Positions 9,700 to 18,506 are shown, counted from the first letter of the stretch. The stretch is 64,000 bases of DNA from an uncultured Lachnospiraceae bacterium (GCA_944383325.1 CALWPC010000046.1:62001-126000), one strand, 5' to 3'. The notes: generated from the sequence alone by a model not told the origin. Numbers and translations: made by a program.

Positions 9700-10536
9700 A
9701 TGAAACGAAAAAAAACACACATACCTGGCAAATATATTTTATTGCTGTTGACAGCGATTTGTATTGCCATGATTATCGCATCTTATTTTTTTGATACAAC
9801 GCGCGGACCGGTTCGAACGATTGTCGGATATGTGACGACTCCCATCCAGAAGTGTCTGACCATCGCCGGAGACTGGGTGGAAGATCGTTTTTCCTATTTT
9901 CGGGACAAGCAGGACTTGATTTCTGAAAATGAACGCTTGCAGGAACAGGTGGAAACGCTGACGCTCCAGCTTCAGGAGCAAAAAAATGACTTTGCAAACA
10001 GTGAGCGTTTACAGCAATTATACGAATTTGATGCAATGTATAAACAATATCCGAAAATAGCTGCCAGTGTGATCGGAAAAGATACGGGAAACTGGTTTCA
10101 GGTATTTTTGATTGATAAGGGCACCAATGACGGCGTGTCCATTGGAAATAATGTGCTTGCGACAGGTGGTCTCGTCGGCCGCGTCATTGACGTTGGCGCG
10201 GATTGGGCAAAAGTCCGCTCCATTATCGACGATGCGAGCAATGTCAGCGCAATGGTTCAGGAGACGGGAGATTACTGCGTGCTGAGCGGCAATTTGGAGC
10301 TCGTCGAAGGAGGAAAAGCGGAATTTACAAAAATGTACGATTCCGATAATAATGTGGTAACTGGACAGGCGCTCATTACATCCAATATCAGCGACGTCTA
10401 TCTTCCGGATCTGTTTATCGGGTATCTCTCCGATATTACTGTCGATTCCAATAATATGACAAAATCTGGAACTGTAAATGTTGCCGTTGATTTTGAGCAT
10501 CTGAGAGAGGTGCTTGTCATTACGCAGAATAAATAA
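9700..10536 (+). CDS. mreC: Rod shape-determining protein MreC
   Basis: Bitopic membrane protein of the elongasome that links MreB to the penicillin-binding protein outside the membrane. 278 residues from the ATG at 9700 (GGAG nine bases upstream). A basic N-terminus (KRKKTHIPGK) is followed by a membrane helix at about residues 9-28, a coiled coil at about 70-105 (ENERLQEQVETLTLQLQEQ) and the two-barrel beta domain characteristic of MreC (VIGKDTGNWFQVFLIDKG, GNNVLATGGLVGRV). In-frame starts at 9556 and 9685 exist; 9556 would overlap mreB and is unlikely. mreD follows after 15 bases. Confidence 0.94.
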   Translation: MKRKKTHIPGKYILLLLTAICIAMIIASYFFDTTRGPVRTIVGYVTTPIQKCLTIAGDWVEDRFSYFRDKQDLISENERLQEQVETLTLQLQEQKNDFANSERLQQLYEFDAMYKQYPKIAASVIGKDTGNWFQVFLIDKGTNDGVSIGNNVLATGGLVGRVIDVGADWAKVRSIIDDASNVSAMVQETGDYCVLSGNLELVEGGKAEFTKMYDSDNNVVTGQALITSNISDVYLPDLFIGYLSDITVDSNNMTKSGTVNVAVDFEHLREVLVITQNK

Positions 10537-10551
10537 GAAATGAGGACGTCC

Positions 10552-11070
10552 ATGAAACGCGCTGTCATTACGGGATTACTTGCCCTGTTGTTTTTTTTAC
10601 TGCAGTCTACATTGGCCAATTATATTGAAATCGCAGGAATTTCGCCAAACCTTTTGATTATTTTAATTGTGTCGGTTGCTTTTTTTTCCGGAAAAACAGC
10701 CGGAATGCTGACCGGCTTTTTCTGCGGGTTGTTGGTAGATTTATTTTTCAGTGATATTCTCGGATTTTACAGCATGGTGTATATGCTGACCGGATATGTC
10801 TGCGGTATATTCCAAAAAAAAGTTTTAGAGTTTGATTACAAACTGCCGCTTCTCTTAATTGGAGCTGCCGATCTGACCACGAGCATGATCGTGTACTGGT
10901 GTCTTTTTCTGATGAGACGAAGGTTCAATGCCGGATATTATTTAGTTCACATTACGTTGCCGGAAATCGTGTATACAGTGTTCGCTGCGGTGATTTTATA
11001 TCGTATACTTTACGCGATTCATCAGAGGCTGATATTGGAGGAACGAAGGAGAGACGGATATTTTGTTTAG
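10552..11070 (+). CDS. mreD: Rod shape-determining protein MreD
   Basis: Small polytopic membrane protein of the elongasome, 172 residues, with about five hydrophobic helices beginning with GLLALLFFLLQSTLANYIEI. The family pattern SPNLLIILIVSVAFFSGKTAG and the GLLVDLFFSDILGF loop are present (given here in parts). The ATG at 10552 is preferred to that at 10540 because GAGGA at 10541-10546 serves as its ribosome site. It overlaps the downstream PBP gene by eight bases, so translation is probably coupled. Confidence 0.9.
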   Translation: MKRAVITGLLALLFFLLQSTLANYIEIAGISPNLLIILIVSVAFFSGKTAGMLTGFFCGLLVDLFFSDILGFYSMVYMLTGYVCGIFQKKVLEFDYKLPLLLIGAADLTTSMIVYWCLFLMRRRFNAGYYLVHITLPEIVYTVFAAVILYRILYAIHQRLILEERRRDGYFV

Positions 11071-13897
11071 AAGATTCAAAGAGCTGCTCAGTGATTTTAT
11101 GAGATCCAGATTACTCATTTTGGGCATTATTTTTATTGTTCTTTTTACAATTTTAATCGGCAGATTGTTTCATCTGCAAATTGTAGAAGGCGAAAATTAT
11201 CTGAGTACTTTTAATGTAAAAATTAAAAAGGAGCGCTCCCTTCCGTGCGCCAGAGGGTTAATCTATGACCGAAACGGCGTTTTGTTAGCTTACAACGAAT
11301 TGGTATATTCGGTAGTCATCGAGGATAATGGCGATTATGAGAACCTGGAAGAAAAAAACGAAGTGTTGAATGCGGCTCTGGTACAGTTATTTGGACTGAT
11401 TGAGAATCACGGAGATTCCGTTGTCAGAGATTTTGAGATTGTACTGGACGCGTCGGGACAATACGCATACGCTTCCGTATCCGATTCGACGCGCCTGAGG
11501 TTTATTGCCGATGTTTTAAATGTACAGAAGACAAGCGATCTCTCCGAGGCGCAGGAAAATACGACAGCAGAAGAAATTATGAGTATTCTGCGCGATGAAA
11601 AACATTATAATCTGGATGATTCCTACACGAAGGAAGAGGCTTTAAAAATCGTGATGATCCGCTATGGGATGACACAGAATAATTATCAGAAATACGTCAC
11701 CACGACGGTTGCAGAAGATATATCGGAAGAGACTGCCGCGGTCATTCTGGAGCATCAGGAGGAATTGCCAGGCGTTTCTATTGAGGAGGATACGATCCGA
11801 AGGTATCATGAAGATAATCTTTATATGGCGCATATCCTCGGATATACCGGTCAGGTTTCTGAACAGGAACTTCCTGAACTTCAGGCGATGGATGAGAAAT
11901 ACAATGCCTCATATATGGTCGGCAAGCTTGGAATTGAACAGTCTATGGAAAATGTGCTGCAGGGGACGCAGGGAGAGGAAATCTTTTATGTGGACAATCT
12001 CGGCAAGGTCATTGAAGTGGAAAGCTCTACTGAACCGAAGACAGGCAACGATGTCCATCTGACGATCGATCTTCAGCTGCAAAAAACCGTCTATCATATT
12101 CTGGAACAGCATTTGGCAGGTATATTGGTTTCCAAAATTGTAACGGACTCTGCATATGAGACGCGTCAAATTACAGGAAGTGACAATGTCGTCATTTCTA
12201 TCGATGATGTGTATTTTAGCCTGATTGATAATAATGTAATTGATATTCATCATTTTGATGATGAAGACGCCTCAGAGACAGAACGATATGTCTATCAGTT
12301 GTTTCTGCAAAAGAAGGAGACTGTCAATGGGCAAATCCGGCAGGAATTGGAATCTGCATCGGTAGAAGCATTGTCTTCTCTGACAACGGAAATGCAGGGA
12401 TATATGCAGTATGCGGTGGAAATGCTGCTTGATGATGAAATGATATTGAAAAGTGAGCTTGACACAGCGGATGACGTCTATAGGCAGTGGACAGAGGGGG
12501 ACATCGGCGCACAGCAATTTTTAAAATATTGTATTTCAAAAAATTGGATTAATGTCCAGAAAATTCCGTTTGAAACAAAATATGCGGATGCAGATGAAAT
12601 TTATACCGGTATTGTGGATTATCTGTTTGCCCAGTTGGAGACAGATACTGAATTTCACAAAAAAATTTATGAATATCTCATTCTGGACCGCTCGTTTACC
12701 GGACAGCACGCGGCGTTAATTCTTTATGATCAGGGAATTTTAGCGCCGGATGAGGGCACCTATTCCGGTTTGATGAATGGTTCGGTCAGTGCATATAGTT
12801 TTATGATTGGCAAGATTCAGAATCTGGAAATTACTCCTGCACAGCTTGCATTAGATCCATGTTCCGCGTCAACCGTGATTACAGATGTAAATACCGGGGA
12901 AGTTCTCGCGCTTGTCACCTATCCGAGTTATGACAGCAATCGACTGGCCAATCGTGTAGATGCGGATTATTACAGCGAACTGCTTAATGATAAATCTCTG
13001 CCGCTGTTTAACCGCGCTACTCAACAGAAGACGGCGCCGGGATCTACTTACAAAATGCTGACGGCAACGGCCGGACTGGAAGAAGGAGTCATCACACTCG
13101 ATGAAACCATTCAGGATGAAGGCATTTTTACAAAAATTGACAATCATCCAAAGTGTTGGATTTATCCGGGAAAGCACGGGGCGCTGCGGGTATCCGAGGC
13201 GATCCGGCACTCATGCAATTACTTCTTCTATGAGGTTGGATACCGGTTAAGTATTGATGAGGACGGAGATTACAATGATGCGGTCGGCACGGAAGCGCTG
13301 ACAAAATATGCGCAGATGTTTGGCTTTGACAAAAAATCCGGTGTGGAAATTACGGAAGCCGAGCCTCAAATTTCTGATGTGTATCCGGTTATGACGGCGA
13401 TCGGTCAGGCCCGAAATAATTACACGACTGTACAAATGTCGAAATATATTTCTGCAGTGGCAAGCAGGGGAAACGTCTATAATCTGACGCTGATTGACAA
13501 GACGACGGACTCTGAGGGCAATATTATTGAGGATTATACGGGATCGATTGATTATACCATGGATGTAAAAGCGTCCACATGGAATGCGCTTCATGTCGGA
13601 ATGCGAGCAATGGCAGAAAATACTTCAATTTTGAACAGAATGTCCGTAGCTGTTGCCGGAAAGACAGGAACAGCACAGGAAGATACGACACGTGCCAATC
13701 ACGCATTATTTGTTGGATTTGCTCCGTATGAATCGCCTGAAATCACCATTGCAACCCGTATTGCTTATGGCTATACTTCCTCCAATGCGGTGGAAATTGC
13801 CAGGGACGTACTGAATTACTATTTTGGAATTGCTGAATACGAAGAGGTTGTGACCGGCCGGGCCGTCATGCCTGGTTCCACCGTCATTCACGATTAA
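11063..13897 (+). CDS. mrdA: Class B penicillin-binding protein 2 (elongation transpeptidase) with large insertion
   Basis: Peptidoglycan D,D-transpeptidase of the elongasome, membrane-anchored by a helix near residues 17-38. The catalytic motifs are all present: S661-T-Y-K664, S717-C-N719 and K867-T-G-T870. The dimerisation domain contains the RGLIYDRNG segment. At 944 residues it is far longer than typical PBP2 (about 600-750). The extra length lies mostly at about residues 340-600, between the LTIDLQLQ segment and ASTVITDVNTGEVL, within the start of the transpeptidase domain. It starts with TTG at 11063, eight bases inside mreD, with AGGAGAG upstream. The partner polymerase is probably RodA at 15141. 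The gene symbol follows its mre context. Confidence 0.93.
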   Translation: MFRRFKELLSDFMRSRLLILGIIFIVLFTILIGRLFHLQIVEGENYLSTFNVKIKKERSLPCARGLIYDRNGVLLAYNELVYSVVIEDNGDYENLEEKNEVLNAALVQLFGLIENHGDSVVRDFEIVLDASGQYAYASVSDSTRLRFIADVLNVQKTSDLSEAQENTTAEEIMSILRDEKHYNLDDSYTKEEALKIVMIRYGMTQNNYQKYVTTTVAEDISEETAAVILEHQEELPGVSIEEDTIRRYHEDNLYMAHILGYTGQVSEQELPELQAMDEKYNASYMVGKLGIEQSMENVLQGTQGEEIFYVDNLGKVIEVESSTEPKTGNDVHLTIDLQLQKTVYHILEQHLAGILVSKIVTDSAYETRQITGSDNVVISIDDVYFSLIDNNVIDIHHFDDEDASETERYVYQLFLQKKETVNGQIRQELESASVEALSSLTTEMQGYMQYAVEMLLDDEMILKSELDTADDVYRQWTEGDIGAQQFLKYCISKNWINVQKIPFETKYADADEIYTGIVDYLFAQLETDTEFHKKIYEYLILDRSFTGQHAALILYDQGILAPDEGTYSGLMNGSVSAYSFMIGKIQNLEITPAQLALDPCSASTVITDVNTGEVLALVTYPSYDSNRLANRVDADYYSELLNDKSLPLFNRATQQKTAPGSTYKMLTATAGLEEGVITLDETIQDEGIFTKIDNHPKCWIYPGKHGALRVSEAIRHSCNYFFYEVGYRLSIDEDGDYNDAVGTEALTKYAQMFGFDKKSGVEITEAEPQISDVYPVMTAIGQARNNYTTVQMSKYISAVASRGNVYNLTLIDKTTDSEGNIIEDYTGSIDYTMDVKASTWNALHVGMRAMAENTSILNRMSVAVAGKTGTAQEDTTRANHALFVGFAPYESPEITIATRIAYGYTSSNAVEIARDVLNYYFGIAEYEEVVTGRAVMPGSTVIHD

Positions 13898-13925
13898 GGC
13901 AATTTTTTTCAGTCTATGTGCGGTT

Positions 13926-13953
13926 ATGACAAAATTTTCATTCATAATATGTT
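13926..13953 (+). promoter_or_regulatory. Possible promoter before minD
   Basis: In the 92-base gap between the PBP2 gene and minD, ATGACA (13926-13931) and TATGTT (13948-13953) are separated by 16 bases in an AT-rich stretch. The match to a housekeeping promoter is partial, so this is only a candidate for separate transcription of minDE-rodA. Confidence 0.35.
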
Positions 13954-13989
13954 ATAACAACCCTAACAATGATATGGGAGGTCTGTAGT

Positions 13990-14781
13990 ATGAGTGAAGT
14001 AATTGTCATTACCTCCGGCAAAGGTGGTGTGGGAAAAACCACTACCACTGCAAATCTAGGAGCCGGACTTGCACAGTTAGGAGAAAAAGTGGTTTTAATT
14101 GACACAGACATTGGACTACGAAATCTCGATGTCGTAATGGGGTTGGAAAACCGCATTGTCTATCATCTCGTTGATGTGATTGAAGAAAATTGCCGATTAA
14201 AGCAGGCGCTGATCAGAGACAAGCGTTATCCGAATCTGTTTTTGCTGCCATCTGCGCAGACACGGGATAAAAGCGCGGTGACGCCGGAGCAGATGACACG
14301 GTTAATCGACAAGCTGCGGCTTGATTTTGATTATATTTTGCTTGATTGTCCGGCAGGAATCGAGCAGGGGTTCCAGAATGCGATCGCGGGCGCAGATCGG
14401 GCGTTTATTGTCACCACCCCGGAAGTGTCCGCCATCCGCGATGCAGACCGGATTATTGGTCTTCTGGATACATTTGGCATGCGTAAATATGACTTAATTA
14501 TCAACCGTGTCCGCATGGATATGGTTCGACGGGGAGATATGATGTCTATCGACGATGTGGTTGACATTTTATCAATTGATCTCATTGGCGTCATACCGGA
14601 CGATGAACATATTGTCGTTTCTACCAATCAGGGAGAGCCGGTTGTCGGAAACGGAACCGTAGCCGGCCAGGCCTTTTCCAATATTTGCGGACGTATTCTC
14701 GGCCAGGACATTCCTTTTCTTGATCTTGTCGGCAAGCGAAGTTTTTTTGTGCGGTTTACCGGCTTGTTGAAACGTAGTTGA
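13990..14781 (+). CDS. minD: Septum site-determining ATPase MinD
   Basis: Deviant Walker-A ATPase (ParA/MinD family) that binds the membrane and positions the division septum. 263 residues from the ATG at 13990, which has GGGAGGT seven bases upstream; an in-frame ATG at 13969 would add seven unneeded residues. The motif G10-KGGVGKT17 carries the two lysines typical of the family, followed by the switch regions DTDIGLRNLDVVMGLE and DCPAGIEQGF. The C-terminal amphipathic helix is seen as FVRFTGLLKR. minE lies 18 bases downstream. No minC is present here, which is unusual for this cluster. Confidence 0.96.
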   Translation: MSEVIVITSGKGGVGKTTTTANLGAGLAQLGEKVVLIDTDIGLRNLDVVMGLENRIVYHLVDVIEENCRLKQALIRDKRYPNLFLLPSAQTRDKSAVTPEQMTRLIDKLRLDFDYILLDCPAGIEQGFQNAIAGADRAFIVTTPEVSAIRDADRIIGLLDTFGMRKYDLIINRVRMDMVRRGDMMSIDDVVDILSIDLIGVIPDDEHIVVSTNQGEPVVGNGTVAGQAFSNICGRILGQDIPFLDLVGKRSFFVRFTGLLKRS

Positions 14782-14799
14782 GAGAGGGAGGGATAGACA

Positions 14800-15114
14800 G
14801 TGTTCAGACGATGGTTTAAAAAGAAAAGTTCGAGAACAATTGCAAAAGATCGTCTCCGTGTGCTGCTGATTTCTGATCGGGTGGATTGTTCGCCGGAAAT
14901 GATGGAAATGATGAAAAATGATATTATCAAAGTAATTTCAAAATATATGGAGATTAATGAAAAAGAAATGGATTTACATATCAGTCAGTCGGTAACGATT
15001 GATAAAAAGGGGTATTCCGCATCCATTTGCGCCAATGTTCCCATCAAGACGCTGAGAGGAAAACATGCGGAGCTGTCGAAGACCAGGGCAGGCCAGAAGC
15101 CAAGTTGCCCCTGA
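14800..15114 (+). CDS. minE: Cell division topological specificity factor MinE
   Basis: Activates the MinD ATPase and drives its redistribution. 104 residues starting at GTG 14800 after GAGAGAGGGAGGG. The N-terminal membrane-targeting segment (FRRWFKKK), the MinD-binding helix region (AKDRLRVLLISDRVDCSPE) and the C-terminal topological domain are recognisable. Like other MinE proteins it follows minD directly. rodA begins 26 bases after its stop. Confidence 0.93.
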   Translation: MFRRWFKKKSSRTIAKDRLRVLLISDRVDCSPEMMEMMKNDIIKVISKYMEINEKEMDLHISQSVTIDKKGYSASICANVPIKTLRGKHAELSKTRAGQKPSCP

Positions 15115-15140
15115 CGACATACACGAAGGAGGAAGAAACA

Positions 15141-16250
15141 GTGCGTGCAAAATATCATTTAAAAAATTATCGGATTTCTTTGGTGATCTTTCTCGTTTTA
15201 CTGTCAAGCATTGGTATTTTACTTGTGGGAAGCGCCAACGAAAGTTACCAGAAAATGCAAATTATTGGTGTGACCGCAGGATTGATTTGCATGGTTGCTG
15301 TTTCACTAATTCCTTACCACTTTATTTTGATTTTTTACCGAGTACTCTATGTTATTAATTTATTGTTTTTGATTTTGGTTCGTTTTTGGGGAGAGGACTC
15401 AAAAGGCGCAACCAGATGGTTAAAAATAGGTGGCTTTCAGTTTCAACCTTCAGAGTTATGCAAAATTATATTGATTTTGTTTTTTGCACAATATATAATG
15501 GAACATGAGGAAGATTTTAATAGTCCGAAGACAATTGTAAAAAGCCTGTTGTTTTTTGCAATTCCAACCTATCTTGTATATAAACAGCCAGACTTGTCTA
15601 CCACAATTATTATTTGTCTGATTTTTGCGACCATTTTATTTGTGGGGGGACTCAGTTACAAGATTATTGCCGGTGTGTTGGGGGTGATGATTCCGGCAAT
15701 AGGTGTGTTTTTGTGGTTTGTGGTCAACAAAGGAAATAGTATCCTTGAGGAGTATCAGTATGACCGAATCATGGCATGGTTGAATCCGCAGGCTTATCTC
15801 GACACCACGTTTTATCAGCAGAACAATTCAATGATTGCCATTGGATCCGGTATGCTGACTGGAAAAGGGTTGAATAACAATGTCATCGGATCGGTCAAGA
15901 ATGGCAACTTTATTTCGGAGCCGCAAACGGATTTTATATTTTCAATCGCGGGTGAAGAACTGGGCTTTATCGGCTGTTTTGTGATGATTGCGCTGATGGC
16001 AGCGATAGTGGTCTCATGCCTCCTTTTAGCCCGCCAGGCGCAGGATTTGGCCGGGAAAATTATCTGTGTTGGCGTTTGCAGTATCGTCGGTTATCAGAGT
16101 TTTGTAAATATCTGCGTGACGGTTGGGCTGATGCCAAATACAGGACTCCCGCTGCCGTTTGTCAGCTATGGATTGTCATCGATGATCAGTCTCTTTCTCG
16201 GAATGGGGGTTGTCCTCAACGTAGGACTGCAAAGGAGAAGATTTCATTGA
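15141..16250 (+). CDS. rodA: RodA/FtsW/SpoVE family peptidoglycan polymerase (RodA-like)
   Basis: SEDS-family glycosyltransferase that polymerises lipid II, partner of a class B PBP. 369 residues with about ten membrane helices. The conserved loops GATRWLKIGGFQFQPSE and GEELGFIG and the C-terminal TGLPLPFVSYG motif are visible. The start is GTG 15141 with AGGAGG seven bases upstream; an in-frame ATG at 15027 would overlap minE and is rejected. Its place after mreBCD-PBP2-minDE supports a RodA (elongation) rather than FtsW role, but this is inference. Confidence 0.92.
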   Translation: MRAKYHLKNYRISLVIFLVLLSSIGILLVGSANESYQKMQIIGVTAGLICMVAVSLIPYHFILIFYRVLYVINLLFLILVRFWGEDSKGATRWLKIGGFQFQPSELCKIILILFFAQYIMEHEEDFNSPKTIVKSLLFFAIPTYLVYKQPDLSTTIIICLIFATILFVGGLSYKIIAGVLGVMIPAIGVFLWFVVNKGNSILEEYQYDRIMAWLNPQAYLDTTFYQQNNSMIAIGSGMLTGKGLNNNVIGSVKNGNFISEPQTDFIFSIAGEELGFIGCFVMIALMAAIVVSCLLLARQAQDLAGKIICVGVCSIVGYQSFVNICVTVGLMPNTGLPLPFVSYGLSSMISLFLGMGVVLNVGLQRRRFH

Positions 16251-16266
16251 ATGGAGGGTGATAACT

Positions 16267-16662
16267 ATGAACATTGGTCTAGTGGCACACGACGCCAGAA
16301 AAAAGCTGATGCAAAATTTTTGTATCGCATATCGTGCAATTCTGGTTCAGCATGATCTGTTTGCAACCGGAACCACGGGGCGGCTCGTGGAAGAAGTGAC
16401 AAACCTGACGATCCATAAATATTTGCCTGGACATCTTGGCGGCCAGAGTCAGCTTGGAATCGAGATTGAGCATAATGCGATTGATTTATTGATTTTTTTG
16501 CGCGATCCAATGACGGCCAAACATTATGAGGACAGTATGCTAGAGCTTGTCAGTCTTTGTGATATGCATAATATTCCTGTCGCGACAAATCTTGCTTCCG
16601 CAGAATTAATGATTAAATCTTTAGAACGAGGAGATTTGGAATTCCGTGAAGCGTATAAATAA
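16267..16662 (+). CDS. mgsA: Methylglyoxal synthase
   Basis: Converts dihydroxyacetone phosphate to methylglyoxal plus phosphate, a glycolytic bypass under phosphate limitation. 131 residues from ATG 16267 (GGAGGGTG six bases upstream; an in-frame GTG at 16258 lies inside that site). Family signatures include ALVAHDARK-like IGLVAHDARKK, ATGTTGRL, the GHLGGQSQLG loop and FLRDPMTAKHYE. It overlaps the next gene by 17 bases. A VOC (glyoxalase-fold) protein lies 3 kb downstream, but a direct link to methylglyoxal detoxification cannot be shown. Confidence 0.95.
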   Translation: MNIGLVAHDARKKLMQNFCIAYRAILVQHDLFATGTTGRLVEEVTNLTIHKYLPGHLGGQSQLGIEIEHNAIDLLIFLRDPMTAKHYEDSMLELVSLCDMHNIPVATNLASAELMIKSLERGDLEFREAYK

Positions 16663-17623
16663 ACTGTTGATATTATTGGTCAGTGTGTGTTTTGGAGTAA
16701 CTGCTCTTGGCGGTTGCTCTTTGAAGCGCACTGCTTTTTTTTCGCACGAAGCCTATTCGTCTGACCGCGCTTTTTCCAGTACCGGAGCGTTTGCAGAGGA
16801 AACAAAACCTTCGCAGAACATCCCCGGATTTGCTCTGGCGAATGCGCTTTGTATTGCAGATGCTGATTACATACCCGAAGGCGCTGTACAATGGTATTGC
16901 GCCGGCCTGTTTGATGAAACGAACCGGTCGGTTCTGTACGCAAACCGTGTGCACGAACGTCTGGCGCCCGCAAGTGTGACAAAAATTTTGACAGCGCTTG
17001 TGGCAATCAAATACGGGAATCTGGACGATATGGTTACGGTTTCCGACAATGCGCGGATTACAGAGTATGGAGCAAAGTTATGCGGTTTTCAGCCGGGTGA
17101 TCAGGTGAAGCTGCGGGATCTGCTGTATGGTCTGCTGATTTACTCAGGGAATGATGCAGGCGTCATTATTGCAGAACATATTTCGGGAAGTGTTTCCGCA
17201 TTTGCTGATCTGATGAATGCAGAAGCACATGCGCTTGGCGCAACGAATACACATTTTGTCAATCCACATGGTCTGTCTGATCCCGATCACTATACTACGG
17301 CATACGACCTGTACCTGATTTTCCGGGAATGCATGAAGCAGGAGCTGTTTATGGAAATCATCCAGACAAAAAGTTATACGTGTGAATATTTGAAAGCTCC
17401 AGAGATGATCGCGACTGCAATGACCTGGAATTCTACAAACCGGTATTTTACCGGAGAAGCAGACACCCCTGAAGGAGTAACGGTCATTGGCGGAAAAACC
17501 GGTTATACCGCTGCAGCGGGGGGGGTGCTTAATTTTGCTCAGTCAGGACGCATCCGGAAATCAGTACATCTCTGTTGTCTTGAAAGCGCAGGACAAAAAT
17601 ATGATTTATGTAGAAATGTCTGA
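16646..17623 (+). CDS. D-alanyl-D-alanine carboxypeptidase (DacF-like), frameshifted near its end
   Basis: Penicillin-binding carboxypeptidase that trims peptidoglycan stem peptides outside the membrane. GTG start at 16646, signal peptide with lipobox LGGC, then S110-V-T-K113, S167-G-N169 and K284-T-G286, all active-site motifs. After the KTG motif a run of eight G (17518-17525) shifts the frame: as written the protein ends at 17623 with an unrelated tail (SGRIRKSVHLCCLESAG). If one G is removed the frame continues with a family-like end (CLILLSQDASGNQYISVVLK) and stops at 17648. This may be a sequencing error, a recent mutation or slippage at the homopolymer. All three catalytic motifs lie upstream of the shift. 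Confidence 0.9.
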   Translation: MKRINKLLILLVSVCFGVTALGGCSLKRTAFFSHEAYSSDRAFSSTGAFAEETKPSQNIPGFALANALCIADADYIPEGAVQWYCAGLFDETNRSVLYANRVHERLAPASVTKILTALVAIKYGNLDDMVTVSDNARITEYGAKLCGFQPGDQVKLRDLLYGLLIYSGNDAGVIIAEHISGSVSAFADLMNAEAHALGATNTHFVNPHGLSDPDHYTTAYDLYLIFRECMKQELFMEIIQTKSYTCEYLKAPEMIATAMTWNSTNRYFTGEADTPEGVTVIGGKTGYTAAAGGVLNFAQSGRIRKSVHLCCLESAGQKYDLCRNV

Positions 17624-17651
17624 AGTTTTAGACGAAATTGCGAAATAATTG

Positions 17652-17680
17652 TTGATAATAACCAGAAATTGTTGTATAAT
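17652..17680 (+). promoter_or_regulatory. Strong housekeeping-type promoter
   Basis: TTGATA at 17652-17657 and a consensus TATAAT at 17675-17680 are separated by exactly 17 bases, directly upstream of the small P-loop gene at 17724. This starts a new transcription unit after the D,D-carboxypeptidase gene. Confidence 0.75.
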
Positions 17681-17723
17681 TATCGCATCGAGGAACGGAA
17701 TATAAAGTAAGGAGGAGATGGCA

Positions 17724-18143
17724 ATGGTTCAGTTAATTGTTGGTCGCAAGGGGAAGGGTAAAACAAAACATTTATTGGATCAAGTAAACAGTGATGTAAA
17801 AACGGCAAACGGAAACATTGTGTATCTTGATAAAAATGCGAAGCATATGTACGAGCTGAGCAACCGTGTGCGCTTAGTTGAGCTTTCCAACGGTTTTTTA
17901 AAAAATGCAGATCAATTTATTGGTTTTGTAGCAGGTATTCTTTCTAGTGATCATGATATTGAAAAGATGTTTTTTGATAGTTTCCTGAAAATTGCTCATT
18001 TGGAAGGGAAAGACATTTCGCCGTATGTGAAAAGTCTGGAGACGCTCAGTCAGCTTTTTGATGTGAATTTCGTACTGAGTGTGTCCATGGATGAAAATGA
18101 ACTTCCGGAAGATATGAAACAGTATGTTATGATTTCTCTGTAA
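17724..18143 (+). CDS. Small P-loop protein of unknown function
   Basis: 139 residues; I do not recognise a named family. It opens directly with a Walker A motif, G7-RKGKGKT14, and has a weak Walker-B-like hydrophobic stretch with an acidic residue (KMFFDSF). The C-terminal FVLSVSMDENELPEDM resembles the later strands of a reduced ATPase core. It is too short for a full ABC, AAA or kinase domain, so nucleotide binding is plausible while hydrolysis is open. The start ATG 17724 lies eight bases after GGAGG; the ATG at 17718 is too close. It has its own strong promoter and is followed by a large terminator-like hairpin, so it appears monocistronic. Confidence 0.8.
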   Translation: MVQLIVGRKGKGKTKHLLDQVNSDVKTANGNIVYLDKNAKHMYELSNRVRLVELSNGFLKNADQFIGFVAGILSSDHDIEKMFFDSFLKIAHLEGKDISPYVKSLETLSQLFDVNFVLSVSMDENELPEDMKQYVMISL

Positions 18144-18192
18144 ACGAACAATATTCACGATTTTCTATTGCGAATAATATAACATTTACATA

Positions 18193-18248
18193 TTATAAAA
18201 AGGCGTTTGACAATGTACGTTGTTGTACTGTCATACACCTTTTTATAA
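18193..18248. terminator. Bidirectional terminator hairpin between convergent genes
   Basis: An imperfect inverted repeat with 20-base arms (two mismatches) spans 18193-18248, with a short inner GTAC/GTAC pairing. One arm starts with an A-run and the other ends with a T-run (CCTTTTTATAA), so on either strand the hairpin ends in U residues. It sits between the P-loop gene (+) and the DUF378 gene (-), as expected for a shared terminator. Confidence 0.75.
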
Positions 18249-18290
18249 CGTAGTATTGTTTTCCCGAATCCTTTTTAGAGACTGCTATTT

Positions 18291-18506
18291 TTAAGCATCT
18301 CCGCCCATCGAACGCACGCGTCCGAAAAAGCTGATTAAGTATAATCCGCAAAGGCCTACAATGGCATAGATAATTCGAGAAAGCATTGACATGCTGCCAA
18401 ATAAAAAAGCGACAAGATCAAAGCCAAAGAAACCAATCAATCCCCAATTTACTGCTCCAATGATGGTGATCACAAGAGCGGTATAATCTAACACTTTTGA
18501 GCTCAT
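18291..18506 (-). CDS. DUF378 family small membrane protein
   Basis: 71 residues with two membrane helices; the pattern LVITIIGAVNWGLIGFFGFDLV followed by LSRIIYAIVGLCGLYLI (given in parts of the run) is the DUF378 signature. Function unknown; located in the cytoplasmic membrane. The ATG at 18506 (minus strand) has GAGGAG upstream. It is one of only three supported minus-strand genes in the window and is convergent with the P-loop gene. Confidence 0.88.
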   Translation of the reverse strand: MSSKVLDYTALVITIIGAVNWGLIGFFGFDLVAFLFGSMSMLSRIIYAIVGLCGLYLISFFGRVRSMGGDA

